NCBI RefSeq assembly: GCF_012911925.1
Contig: NZ_JAAXKY010000009.1
Coordinates: 1 to 64,000, forward strand
Direction of reading: 5' to 3'
Source of the DNA: Pseudonocardia xinjiangensis
Lineage (GTDB): Bacteria; Actinomycetota; Actinomycetes; Mycobacteriales; Pseudonocardiaceae
Length of the DNA: 64,000 nt
Shown here: in pieces, positions 48,106-56,174 of the stretch
Position numbering within the stretch: position 1 is the stretch's first letter
Layout of the letters: each line of letters starts with the position of its first letter
Position numbers and translations under genes: made by a program
The notes under the pieces: model-generated
What the model was told of the DNA's origin: nothing
Databases searched by the model: none
What the model saw: the letters and a program-made list of their open reading frames with translations, nothing else

Positions 48106-48914
48106 TGCGGCTTCAGCTGCGCGGGCTGACCGTCGAGGTCGCGGGCCGGGCCCTGGTCCGCGAACTCGACCTCGACGTCGGCAGCGGCGAGGTGGTCGGC
48201 CTGGTCGGCCCGAACGGGAGCGGCAAGTCCACGGCCTTGAGATGCGTCTACCGGGCGCTGCGCCCCACCCATGGCGCGGTGCTGCTGGACGGTGAGGACT
48301 CGGCGCGCCTGCGCCTGCGGGACAGCGCCCGCCGGGTGGCGGCGCTGACCCAGGAGAACGGCGCCGACCTCGACTTCACCGTCGCCGAGACCGTCGCACT
48401 CGGGCGCAGCCCTCACCAGCAGGGCAACCAGCCGCTCACCACCCGGGAACGTGAGCTGTGCGCGCGGGCGATGCACCAGCTCGACGTCGCACACCTGGCC
48501 CACCGCGGGGTGCTCTCCCTCTCCGGCGGGGAGCGCCAGCGCGTGCTCGCCGCCCGTGCGCTGGTGCAGGAACCGCGGGTGCTGGTCCTCGACGAGCCGA
48601 CCAACCACCTCGACGTGCGTCACCAGATCGAGCTGCTGTCGCTGTTGCGCGGATCCGGACTGACGGTGCTGGTCGTCCTGCACGACCTGAACCTCGCCGC
48701 CGCCACCTGCAACCGCCTCGCCGTCCTCCTGGAGGGCTCGCTCGTGGCCGTGGGAGACCCGTGGGAGGTGCTCACGGCCGAACTCGTCCAGCGCGTCTTC
48801 GGCGTCGCGGCGACCGTCGTCCCGCACCCGCTGACCGGTGATCCGCAACTCCTCTACTCGCTCTCCCCGGCGAGCCCCGTTCCGTCACCCGCCTCGGAAG
48901 GAAGCCTCCCGTGA
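48105..48914 (+). CDS. FecE/BtuD-type ABC transporter ATPase
   Basis: A 269-residue ATPase. Walker A is GPNGSGKST, the signature is LSGGERQRV, Walker B is VLVLDEPTNHLD, and the switch His lies in LVVLHDLNLAAA. Pairing with the FecCD permease completes a chelate importer. ATG overlaps the permease stop by one base, and the binding-protein GTG overlaps its stop. Confidence 0.92.
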   Translation: MRLQLRGLTVEVAGRALVRELDLDVGSGEVVGLVGPNGSGKSTALRCVYRALRPTHGAVLLDGEDSARLRLRDSARRVAALTQENGADLDFTVAETVALGRSPHQQGNQPLTTRERELCARAMHQLDVAHLAHRGVLSLSGGERQRVLAARALVQEPRVLVLDEPTNHLDVRHQIELLSLLRGSGLTVLVVLHDLNLAAATCNRLAVLLEGSLVAVGDPWEVLTAELVQRVFGVAATVVPHPLTGDPQLLYSLSPASPVPSPASEGSLP

Positions 48915-49906
48915 CCCCGTCCCGGACCGTCCGGCACACCGCGCCGGTCGTCGCACTCTCGCTCCTGCTCGTCGGCTGCGGGGCCGAGGTCGTCCCACGG
49001 ACCGACGCTCCGGCGCCCGTCACCGTTGCGCGCTGCGGCGAGGAGATCTCCTACCAGCGTCCGCAGCGGGCGGTCGCCTACGAGGCGGGGAGCGCGGACA
49101 AGCTGTTCAGCCTCGGCTTGACCGACGCCGTGCGCGGGTACGTGATGCCGCCCGCGAACCCGCCCGTGGAGGAGTCGCCGTGGGCGGCGGAGTACGCGCA
49201 GGTGGAGCTGCTCAGCCGCGACCTGCTCAACCGGGAGCTCGTGGTGGACGCCGGGGCCGACCTCGTCGTCGCCGGATGGCGTTCGGGCTTCAGCGACCAG
49301 CGCGGGATCACCCCTGAGATCCTCGACGGCCTCGGCATCCAGAGCTTCATGCACACCGAGACCTGCTACAACTATCCGAACTTCCCTGAACACCTGCCAC
49401 CGTTCGAGGCCCTCTACACCGACCTGGACCGTCTCGGCCGGATCTTCGGCGTGGAGGAACGCGCGAGCGCCTACATCGCCGAGCTGCAGGGCAGGGTCGC
49501 CGCCGTCCGGCAGCAGGCCCCCCGCCTGGACCCGCCGCCGTCGGTGTTCCTCTACGACTCCGGCACCGACCGCCCGTTCACCGCAGCGAGCCAGGTGCCG
49601 CCGAACCAGATCATCGAGTTCGCGGGGGCGCGGAACATCTTCGCTGACCTCTCGGCGCGCTGGACCGACGTCGGATGGGAGGCGGTGGTCCAGGCCCAAC
49701 CCGAGATCATCGTCATCCTCGACTACCAGGACCAGCCGGCCGAGGAGAAGATCGCCTTCCTCAAGGCGCACCCCGCCCTGCAGTCACTGCCGGCGATCCG
49801 GCACAACCGGTTCCACATCCTCGACTACAACGAGGCGATCAGCGGGCCGCGGATCGTCGACGGGGCGGAGCGGTTCGCCGAATACATGCACAGTTTCCGA
49901 CGCTGA
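48911..49906 (+). CDS. Periplasmic-binding (FecB/BtuF-type) lipoprotein
   Basis: A 331-residue lipoprotein with lipobox LLVGC. The class III binding fold is indicated by RAVAYEAGSADKLFSLGL, a central long-helix segment (LDRLGRIFGVEERASAYIAE) and IIVILDYQDQPAEEKIAFL. It would deliver a metal chelate to the FecCD/FecE importer. Its ligand pocket is not assignable. It is the last gene of the Zur-box operon. Confidence 0.9.
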   Translation: MTPSRTVRHTAPVVALSLLLVGCGAEVVPRTDAPAPVTVARCGEEISYQRPQRAVAYEAGSADKLFSLGLTDAVRGYVMPPANPPVEESPWAAEYAQVELLSRDLLNRELVVDAGADLVVAGWRSGFSDQRGITPEILDGLGIQSFMHTETCYNYPNFPEHLPPFEALYTDLDRLGRIFGVEERASAYIAELQGRVAAVRQQAPRLDPPPSVFLYDSGTDRPFTAASQVPPNQIIEFAGARNIFADLSARWTDVGWEAVVQAQPEIIVILDYQDQPAEEKIAFLKAHPALQSLPAIRHNRFHILDYNEAISGPRIVDGAERFAEYMHSFRR

Positions 49907-50460
49907 ACCGTGGAGCCCTGTCCTGGTCGGCGCCGCTCATGTCCGCGGCCGGCGGCGAGATCTGCTGGAGAGCCGCGCTCGGGGTTTCGACCACTTCCCC
50001 GACGTTCACGCCTTGCTACCACAGAGGTGGAGCATTGGCTCCAGCCGCCCAGAACCCCGGAAAACTGACGGTGTCCACCGCCGTCATCACACTGTCGACG
50101 GCGTTCGTGGGATGCGTTGGCGCTTTCCTTAGTGCGTACCCACAACTCTCTGCGGTCTTTTCCGGCCAGCCGGTGGTCGAGAGGGACCTCGGAGAATCTT
50201 GGCGAGAATAAGCTCCCGGACGGGTATCCGGGATTTCCGCAGCTGCCGGCCGGCGCAACGATCGTGGATGAGATCGAGGTGACTCTCTCCGCGTGATCGG
50301 GGAAGGGCTGACGGCGAGGTCCGACGACAACGCGGGTAGGCGGGCGCGTGGCCCGCGGTCATCGAACTGGTCTACCCGGGCCCGCTCGAACCCGCCCGAC
50401 GCCCGATCGGAAGCGGCGAGGGCAGGGGCGAGCGGAGCCCGAGCAGGAGCATGCGTCGGC
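49907..50460. other. Intergenic region, ~550 bp
   Basis: No supported gene. A hairpin with arms TCCCGGA and TCCGGGA occurs at 50214-50233 and is followed by TTT. It could terminate the metal operon's transcript, although it is about 300 bp downstream of the last stop. The remaining sequence has lower GC than its surroundings and short reading frames without family resemblance. Confidence 0.5.
50214..50233 (+). terminator. Weak intrinsic-terminator-like hairpin
   Basis: Seven-base perfect arms (TCCCGGA/TCCGGGA), six-base loop and a short T-run. Position and strength make this tentative. Confidence 0.4.
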
Positions 50461-50808
50461 TCAGCGGAGGCCGAGCTTGCTGGAACACACCGGCCATGCT
50501 TTCCAGCCCTGCCCGGCGAGCACGCGCTCGGCGACAGCGATCTGCTGCTCACGGCTGGCCTGGTGGGGCATGCCCTGGCCGCCGAATCCTCGCCAGGTGC
50601 TCAAGGTGAACTGCAGCCCACCGAAGAAACCGTTTCCGCTGTTGATCTTCCAGTTGCCGGTGCTCTCGCACTGGGCGAGCCTGTCCCACACGCTGGCGGG
50701 AGCGGCATTGGCGGTTCCGGCGATGGCGAGTGGGACGCCGAGTGCGACCGTGCCGGCCAGGGTGAGGCGCAGCAGGGTTCGACCCATGCGGGACTTGGGG
50801 GAATTCAT
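50461..50808 (-). CDS. Resuscitation-promoting-factor (Rpf) domain protein
   Basis: A 115-residue secreted muralytic protein. The signal peptide is RTLLRLTLAGTVALGVPLAI ending GTANAAPA. The mature domain SVWDRLAQCESTGNWKINSG contains the catalytic Glu (ECES-like QCEST), and FFGGLQFTLSTWRGFGG and the late REQQIAVAERVLAGQGWKAW with VCSSKLG give the conserved Cys pair of the Rpf/lysozyme-like fold. Rpf proteins cleave peptidoglycan and promote regrowth of dormant cells or spores. Start ATG 50808 has GGAGAAA upstream. No LysM, G5 or other targeting domain is attached. The leader is long and apparently structured, with a CRP-type site upstream. Confidence 0.92.
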   Translation of the reverse strand: MNSPKSRMGRTLLRLTLAGTVALGVPLAIAGTANAAPASVWDRLAQCESTGNWKINSGNGFFGGLQFTLSTWRGFGGQGMPHQASREQQIAVAERVLAGQGWKAWPVCSSKLGLR

Positions 50809-50830
50809 TGTGATTTCTCCATGGCACACC

Positions 50831-50983
50831 CCGAGACGTACCTGCTCGTCGGCAGGTCGAGAACTGCCCGGCAAACGGGGTCCGGGTGTCTCGTCGAGTC
50901 GTGGGGGTCGTGGGGAACGACTCGAACAATTGTCGTCTCGGCCAGTCCCGATTCGGGATCGACGGACCGGAACCAGGGACTGG
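50831..50983 (-). ncRNA. Candidate structured 5' leader RNA of rpf gene
   Basis: On the minus strand, helix P1 (CCGAGACG with CGTCTCGG; 50934-50941 with 50831-50838) encloses three hairpins: P2 (TCGAGTCGT arms, 50894-50902 with 50917-50925), P3 (CCCGG arms, 50867-50886) and P4 (ACCTGC/GCAGGT, 50840-50857). Upstream, CCAGTCCC at 50942-50949 can pair with GGGACTGG at 50976-50983 or lose its last four bases to a competing TCCCGA/TCGGGA hairpin (50946-50958). It does not match the ydaO c-di-AMP motif known from some rpf genes. Confidence 0.45.
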
Positions 50984-51073
50984 GGGCGGTGCGACGGTTC
51001 CGGATGTATTCCGGTCGCCCCTCGTCGGACGACCGCCACAGGACATTACGAGTTCCGTCCGCATGATCGGTGG

Positions 51074-51087
51074 GTGACCTATCTCAC
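51074..51087. promoter_or_regulatory. CRP-type site GTGA-N6-TCAC
   Basis: Perfect GTGA/TCAC dyad with six-base spacer, the CRP/GlxR core. It lies about 265 bp upstream of the rpf start, just beyond the structured leader. Rv3676 (CRP) regulation of rpfA is known in Mycobacterium tuberculosis. Confidence 0.5.
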
Positions 51088-51513
51088 TTGATCAGGAGAT
51101 GGAGTCGCCGATCTGGTGTATCGCCTGGTGGCAGAGGGGATGTGTCGAATGGATCACGATTGGTGGAATATATTCATTCCGAAACTAGTGGCATGGCGCA
51201 CATGTTGCGTTATCCCGGCCATTCGTGGGGTGCCCGGTGGGCGATAGGGACCCGGCAGCGGGGGAGAAATAGGACGGGGGTGCGGTAGTCGCAACGACGA
51301 CGACGACGGCGTCTCGGAGGGTCCTTGCCGGCGGGTCGCGGTCCGCTGGGAGCGCTGGTGTGGGCCCGGCCGGGCCCGCAACCTCCACCGGGTGCGACCC
51401 GGTCTGCTGCCTCGTCGGTGGAGGGGTCCGACGGGAGTTCGCCGCCGCACCGGAAGGGTCGCCGAGCACCGTCGGAGCGTGAACGACGGTTGCCGGGTCG
51501 TGACCGGCGGAGC

Positions 51514-51542
51514 CTTGACGCCGGGCGATGTTAGCGCTCACA
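51514..51542 (+). promoter_or_regulatory. Promoter with LacI-type operator for sugar importer
   Basis: TTGACG at 51515-51520 is a likely -35. TGTTAGCGCTCACA (51529-51542) matches the TGTTAGCGCTAACA LacI-family palindrome at 13 of 14 positions and overlaps the expected -10. It is 53 bp before the binding-protein GTG. No LacI gene is in the window. Confidence 0.6.
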
Positions 51543-51594
51543 GTTGCCGCTGATGCGATGTGGGTCACACCGAAGACGACGCCTGGGAGGCACT

Positions 51595-52605
51595 GTGCGC
51601 ACGCGGACGACGTTGCCCGCACTCGGGAAGCTGGCCGCCCTTGCGGCAGCCGCGCTCGTACTCGCCGCCTGCGGAGGTGGGGGTGGCGGTGGCGGCGCCA
51701 CCGCACCCGGCGCCGGCGCCGGCGGGGAGGCGCTCACGCTGGGCTTCTCTCAAGTGGGGGCCGAGAGCGGCTGGCGGACGGCCAACACCAAGTCGGTCCA
51801 GGATGCCGCGGGGGCAGCCGGGATCGAGCTGCAGTTCTCCGACGCCCAGCAGAAGCAGGAGAACCAGATCAAGGCGATTCGCTCGTTCATCCAGCAGCGC
51901 GTCGACGTGATCGCCTTCAGCCCGGTCGTCGAGTCGGGCTGGGACACCGTGCTGATGGAGGCCAAGCGCGCGAACATCCCGGTGATCCTCACCGACCGGG
52001 CCGTCGACTCGACCGACACCACGCTCTACAAGACCTTCCTCGGCTCGGACTTCGTGGAGGAGGGCCGCAAGGCCGGGCAGTGGCTGGTCGAGGACACCGC
52101 AGGCGGGAGCGGGCCGGTCAACATCGTGGAGCTGCAGGGCACCACGGGGTCGGCTCCGGCGATCGACCGCCAGGAGGGCTTCGCCGAGACGATCGCGCAG
52201 AACCCGGACCTGAAGGTGATCGCGTCGCAGACCGGCGACTTCACGCGGTCCGGCGGCCGACAGGTGATGGAGGCGTTCCTCAAGACGCACCCGGACATCG
52301 ACGTCCTCTACGCCCACAACGACGACATGGGCCTGGGGGCGATCGAGGCGATCGAGGCCGCGGGCAAGGTGCCGGGCACCGACATCAAGATCATCACGGT
52401 GGATGCCGTCAAGGACGGCATGCAGGCGCTGGCCGACGGGAAGATCAACTACATCGTCGAGTGCAACCCGCTGCTCGGCCCGCAACTGATGGACCTCGTG
52501 AAGAAGGTCGCCGCGGGCGAGGAGGTGCCCCAGCGCGTCGTCACCGAGGAGACCACCTTCGACACCGCGGCCGCGAAGGCTGCGCTGCCGAGCCGGCAGT
52601 ACTGA
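51595..52605 (+). CDS. ytfQ: Sugar ABC transporter binding lipoprotein (YtfQ-like)
   Basis: A 336-residue pentose/furanose-type binding lipoprotein. The lipobox LAAC is followed by a run of glycines. LGFSQVGAESGWRTANTKSV, then AFSPVVESGWDTVL and ILTDRAVDSTDTTLYKTFLG, follow galactofuranose-binding YtfQ closely. GTG start at 51595 with GGGAGG four bases upstream. It heads a four-gene operon in exactly the ytfQ-ytfR-ytfT-yjfF order. Substrate is likely a furanose, such as galactofuranose. Confidence 0.88.
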   Translation: MRTRTTLPALGKLAALAAAALVLAACGGGGGGGGATAPGAGAGGEALTLGFSQVGAESGWRTANTKSVQDAAGAAGIELQFSDAQQKQENQIKAIRSFIQQRVDVIAFSPVVESGWDTVLMEAKRANIPVILTDRAVDSTDTTLYKTFLGSDFVEEGRKAGQWLVEDTAGGSGPVNIVELQGTTGSAPAIDRQEGFAETIAQNPDLKVIASQTGDFTRSGGRQVMEAFLKTHPDIDVLYAHNDDMGLGAIEAIEAAGKVPGTDIKIITVDAVKDGMQALADGKINYIVECNPLLGPQLMDLVKKVAAGEEVPQRVVTEETTFDTAAAKAALPSRQY

Positions 52606-54125
52606 TGGATCGCAGTGCCCTGGTGGAGATGACCGGCATCTCCGTGGCGTTCGGGCCGGTGCAGGCGCTGCAGTCGGTGGACCTGCGGCTGCACCCTGGC
52701 GAGGTGCACGCCCTGATGGGTGAGAACGGTGCCGGCAAGTCGACGCTGATCAAGACCCTCACCGGCGTGCACCCCGTCGACGCCGGGGAGATCCGGGTGC
52801 GGGGGGAGCCGGTGGCGTTCGCCGGGCCCGCCGCGGCCCAGGCGGCCGGGATCAGCACGGTCTACCAGGAGGTGAACCTCTGCCCGAACCTCTCGGTGGG
52901 CGAGAACCTGCTCCTGGGACGCGAGCCGCGCCGCGCTGGTCGCATCGACTGGCGCGGCGTGCGGCGGCGGGCTGCCGAGGTTCTGGGCCGGCTGCACCTG
53001 GACGTCGACCCGTCCTCGCCGCTCGGCGCGCACTCCATCGCACTGCAGCAGCTCGTCGCGATCGCGCGGGCGGTCGAGGTGGAGGCACGGGTGCTGGTGC
53101 TCGACGAGCCCACGTCGAGCCTGGACGCGTCCGAGGTGGCGGAGCTCTTCCGCGTGGTGCGTCGGCTGCGCGAGTCGGGCGTCGCGATCCTGTTCGTCTC
53201 GCACTTCATCGAGCAGGTCTTCGAGATCTCCGACCGGATGACCGTGCTGCGCAACGGCCGGTTGGTCGGCGAGTACGCCACGGCGGACATCTCGCGGAGG
53301 CAGCTGGTCTCGGCGATGGTGGGGCGCGAGCTGGAGGTGCTCGAGCAGTTGGACCGCGCCCCCGCCGAACCGGCCGCCGACGCCGAGCCCCCGGTCCTCG
53401 CGGCCACGGGGCTCGGGCGCCGCGGCGCCATCGAGCCGGTCGACCTCGCGGTGCGGCCCGGGGAGGTCGTCGGCCTGGCCGGGCTGCTCGGCTCGGGGCG
53501 CACCGAGCTCGCCCGGCTGCTGTTCGGCGCCGACCGCGCCGACACCGGTGAGCTCACGGTCGGTGGGCGCCCGGTGCGGCTGCGCACGCCGCGGGCCGCC
53601 ATCGACGCGGGAATCGCCTTCAGCCCGGAGGACCGCAAGGCCGAGGGCGTGGTGGCGGACCTGTCGGTACGGGCGAACATCGTGCTCGCCATGCAGGCCT
53701 CCCGGGGCTGGATGCGCCGCATCCCGCGGCGCAAGCAGGACGAGCTCGCGCGGCGCTGGATCGAGCTGCTCGACATCCGCCCCGCCGACCCCGACGCCCT
53801 CCTGGGCAACCTGTCGGGCGGCAACCAGCAGAAGGTGCTGCTGGCGCGGTGGCTGATCACGCAGCCCCGGTTGCTCATCCTCGACGAGCCCACCCGGGGC
53901 ATCGACGTCGGCGCGAAGGCCCAGATCCAGGCCCTCGTGGCCGAGCAGGCGCGGGAGGGCACCGCCGTCGTGTTCATCTCCGCGGAGCTCGACGAGGTGG
54001 TGCGCCTGTCCGACCGCGTGCTGGTACTGCGGGATCGACGGCCCGTCGCTCAGCTGGCAGGGGAGGACGTCGAACTGGACCGCGTCATGGAGCTGATCGC
54101 CACCGGGGGAGGCGCCCGTGCGTGA
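52605..54125 (+). CDS. ytfR: Sugar ABC transporter ATPase with two nucleotide-binding domains (YtfR-like)
   Basis: A 506-residue tandem ATPase. Domain 1 has Walker A GENGAGKST, a degenerate signature (SIALQQLVAIARAV in place of LSGGQ) and Walker B VLVLDEPTSSLD. Domain 2 has a degenerate Walker A (GLLGSGRTE), an intact LSGGNQQKVLLARWL signature and LLILDEPTRGIDVGAK. This asymmetry is normal for the RbsA/MglA/YtfR family. ATG shares one base with the ytfQ stop. Confidence 0.92.
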   Translation: MDRSALVEMTGISVAFGPVQALQSVDLRLHPGEVHALMGENGAGKSTLIKTLTGVHPVDAGEIRVRGEPVAFAGPAAAQAAGISTVYQEVNLCPNLSVGENLLLGREPRRAGRIDWRGVRRRAAEVLGRLHLDVDPSSPLGAHSIALQQLVAIARAVEVEARVLVLDEPTSSLDASEVAELFRVVRRLRESGVAILFVSHFIEQVFEISDRMTVLRNGRLVGEYATADISRRQLVSAMVGRELEVLEQLDRAPAEPAADAEPPVLAATGLGRRGAIEPVDLAVRPGEVVGLAGLLGSGRTELARLLFGADRADTGELTVGGRPVRLRTPRAAIDAGIAFSPEDRKAEGVVADLSVRANIVLAMQASRGWMRRIPRRKQDELARRWIELLDIRPADPDALLGNLSGGNQQKVLLARWLITQPRLLILDEPTRGIDVGAKAQIQALVAEQAREGTAVVFISAELDEVVRLSDRVLVLRDRRPVAQLAGEDVELDRVMELIATGGGARA

Positions 54126-55167
54126 CCTGCTGCGCAGACCGGTCTGGCCGCTCGTCGCGTTGTTGCTGCTCAACCTGGCGGTGATGCCGAGCTTCTTCGC
54201 CGTGCGCCTGCAGGACGGGCGGCTCTACGGCAGCCTGATCGACATCCTGCACAACGGCGCCCCGCTGGCGCTGGCCGCACTGGGCATGACGCTGGTGATC
54301 GCGACGCGCGGCATCGACCTGTCCGTCGGCACGGTCGTCGCGATCTCCGGCGCCGTGGCCTGCACATGGATCGCGAGCAGCCCGGACCCGGCGAGCCCCG
54401 GCACCGCGCTCACCGGGATCGGGCTCGCCCTCGCGCTGGCAGCGGCCCTCGGCGCGTGGAACGGGTTCCTCGTCGCCCGGCTCGGCATCCAACCGATCAT
54501 CGCGACGCTCGTGCTGATGACGGCCGGCCGCGGGCTCGCCCAGCTCGTCACGGACGGGCAGATCATCACCGTGAACAACGGGTTCTTCGCGGGGATCAGC
54601 GGCAGCGCGCTGCTCGCCGTGCCGCTGACGGTGGTCGTCGCCGCCGCGGTGTACGCACTGGTGGCGCTCGTGACCCGGCGCACGGCACTGGGGACGCTCG
54701 TCGAGGCCGTCGGGATCAACCCCGAGGCCAGCCGGCTGGCCGGCGTGCGCTCGCAGAGCATCGTCTGGACGGTCTACGTCTTCGCGGCGCTGTGCGCGGC
54801 CGTGGCCGGGCTGATGATCAGCTCGAACGTCAACGCCGCCGACGCCAACAACGCCGGCCTGTGGCTGGAGCTCGACGCGATCCTCGCCGTCGTCATCGGC
54901 GGCACGTCGCTCGCCGGCGGCCGGTACTCGATCGCCGGCACGCTGCTCGGCGCGCTCACGATCCAGACGCTGACCACCACGATCTACTCAGTCGGCATCC
55001 CGCCGGAGGTGTCGCTGGTGTTCAAGGCGCTCGTCGTGATCCTCGTGTTCCTGGCGCAGGCACCGAAGGTCCGCGCGCTGATGCGACGGCGGCGCCGTCG
55101 CCGCGACGACGCCCCGCCGCCGGCAGCGACCGCTGTCCCGGCGGAGACCGCGGGGAGCGGGCGGTGA
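54118..55167 (+). CDS. ytfT: Sugar ABC transporter permease (YtfT-like)
   Basis: A 349-residue membrane protein of the RbsC/YtfT class. LGMTLVIATRGIDLSVGTVV is the conserved motif after the second membrane segment, and AILAVVIGGTSLAGGRYSIA the later one. It overlaps ytfR by eight bases with a GTG start. The cytoplasmic C-terminus is Arg- then Pro/Ala-rich. Forms a heterodimer with the next permease. Confidence 0.9.
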   Translation: MRDLLRRPVWPLVALLLLNLAVMPSFFAVRLQDGRLYGSLIDILHNGAPLALAALGMTLVIATRGIDLSVGTVVAISGAVACTWIASSPDPASPGTALTGIGLALALAAALGAWNGFLVARLGIQPIIATLVLMTAGRGLAQLVTDGQIITVNNGFFAGISGSALLAVPLTVVVAAAVYALVALVTRRTALGTLVEAVGINPEASRLAGVRSQSIVWTVYVFAALCAAVAGLMISSNVNAADANNAGLWLELDAILAVVIGGTSLAGGRYSIAGTLLGALTIQTLTTTIYSVGIPPEVSLVFKALVVILVFLAQAPKVRALMRRRRRRRDDAPPPAATAVPAETAGSGR

Positions 55168-56159
55168 CCGCGGTCGCCGAGCGGGTGCGGCACGCGGCCG
55201 GGCGCCGGGTGCCCACCCGCTTCCTGCCCGTGGTGGTGACGTTCGCGCTGTTCGTGCTGATGTTCGCCGGGGGAGGGCTGCGCTACGAGTCCTTCGCGTC
55301 CGGGCAGGTGCTGCTCAACCTGCTGATCGACAACTCGTTCCTGGTGGTGCTGGCCGTCGGGATGACGTTCGTGATCCTCACCGGGGGCATCGACCTGTCG
55401 GTCGGGTCGGTCGTCGCCCTCTCGACGATGGTGGCCGCCGCGCTGCTGCGCGCCGGCTGGTCGCCGGTCCTCGTCATGCTCGTGGTGCTGGTCGGCGGGG
55501 CCGTCTTCGGGCTCGCGATGGGCGCGGTGATCCACTACCTGGAGATCCAGCCCTTCATCGTCACGCTCGCCGGGATGTTCCTGGCCCGCGGCCTGTGCTA
55601 CGTGATCGACCTCGAGTCGATCCCGATCGACGACCCGCTGTTCCGCACGATCGCGCAGACCGCGGTGCCGCTGGGCGGGGAGCTGTTCGTCAGCCCGAGC
55701 GTGCTCGTCGCGACCGTCGTGGTCGCGATCGCGGTGTACGTGCTGCACCTGACCCGGTTCGGGCGGACCGTCTACGCCGTCGGCGGCAACCCGCAGTCGG
55801 CGATGCTCATGGGGTTGCGGGTGGCGCAGGCCCGCGTCGGCGTGTACGTGATCAGCGGGGCCTGCTCGGCGCTCGCCGGGCTGCTGTTCACCTTCTACAT
55901 GCTCTCGGGCTACAGCCTGCACGCCGTGGGGATGGAGCTCGATGCGATCGCCGCCGTCGTCATCGGGGGGACACTGCTCACCGGAGGTTCCGGGTTCGTG
56001 CTCGGCTCGGTGCTCGGCGTGCTGGTGCTCGGCACGATCCAGACGATCCTCTCGTTCGAGGGGACCCTCAGCTCCTGGTGGTCGCGGATCGTCATCGGTC
56101 TCCTGCTGCTGGTGTTCGTGGTCCTGCAGCGGGTGCTGGCGAGACGCGGCGTCGCCTGA
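55164..56159 (+). CDS. yjfF: Sugar ABC transporter permease (YjfF-like)
   Basis: A 331-residue partner permease. VGMTFVILTGGIDLSVGSVV, LEIQPFIVTLAGMFLARGLC and IAAVVIGGTLLTGGSGFVLG are hallmark YjfF sequences. GTGA overlap with ytfT. It completes the furanose importer; its stop lies only 15 bp from the stop of a convergent peptidase gene, without an obvious terminator. Confidence 0.9.
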   Translation: MTAVAERVRHAAGRRVPTRFLPVVVTFALFVLMFAGGGLRYESFASGQVLLNLLIDNSFLVVLAVGMTFVILTGGIDLSVGSVVALSTMVAAALLRAGWSPVLVMLVVLVGGAVFGLAMGAVIHYLEIQPFIVTLAGMFLARGLCYVIDLESIPIDDPLFRTIAQTAVPLGGELFVSPSVLVATVVVAIAVYVLHLTRFGRTVYAVGGNPQSAMLMGLRVAQARVGVYVISGACSALAGLLFTFYMLSGYSLHAVGMELDAIAAVVIGGTLLTGGSGFVLGSVLGVLVLGTIQTILSFEGTLSSWWSRIVIGLLLLVFVVLQRVLARRGVA

Positions 56160-56174
56160 GCCGGGGATGCACCC

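Larger units (their letters stand above)
50809..51594. other. Intergenic region with Rpf leader and ABC-operon promoter, ~790 bp
   Basis: The left half (50809-51090) is the putative Rpf leader RNA on the minus strand. An AT-rich island with GGAATATATTCATTCC lies at 51165-51180. The right end holds a LacI-type operator and promoter for the sugar importer. No additional protein is supported here. Confidence 0.55.

Noticed and set aside
50809-51060. ydaO-type c-di-AMP riboswitch upstream of rpf
   Set aside because: The conserved ydaO sequence blocks are not visible in this leader; only self-complementarity is seen, so it is reported as an unnamed structured leader.
50293-51091. Plus-strand frames of about 250 codons opposite rpf
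   Set aside because: They are antisense to a gene with an unmistakable Rpf domain and signal peptide.
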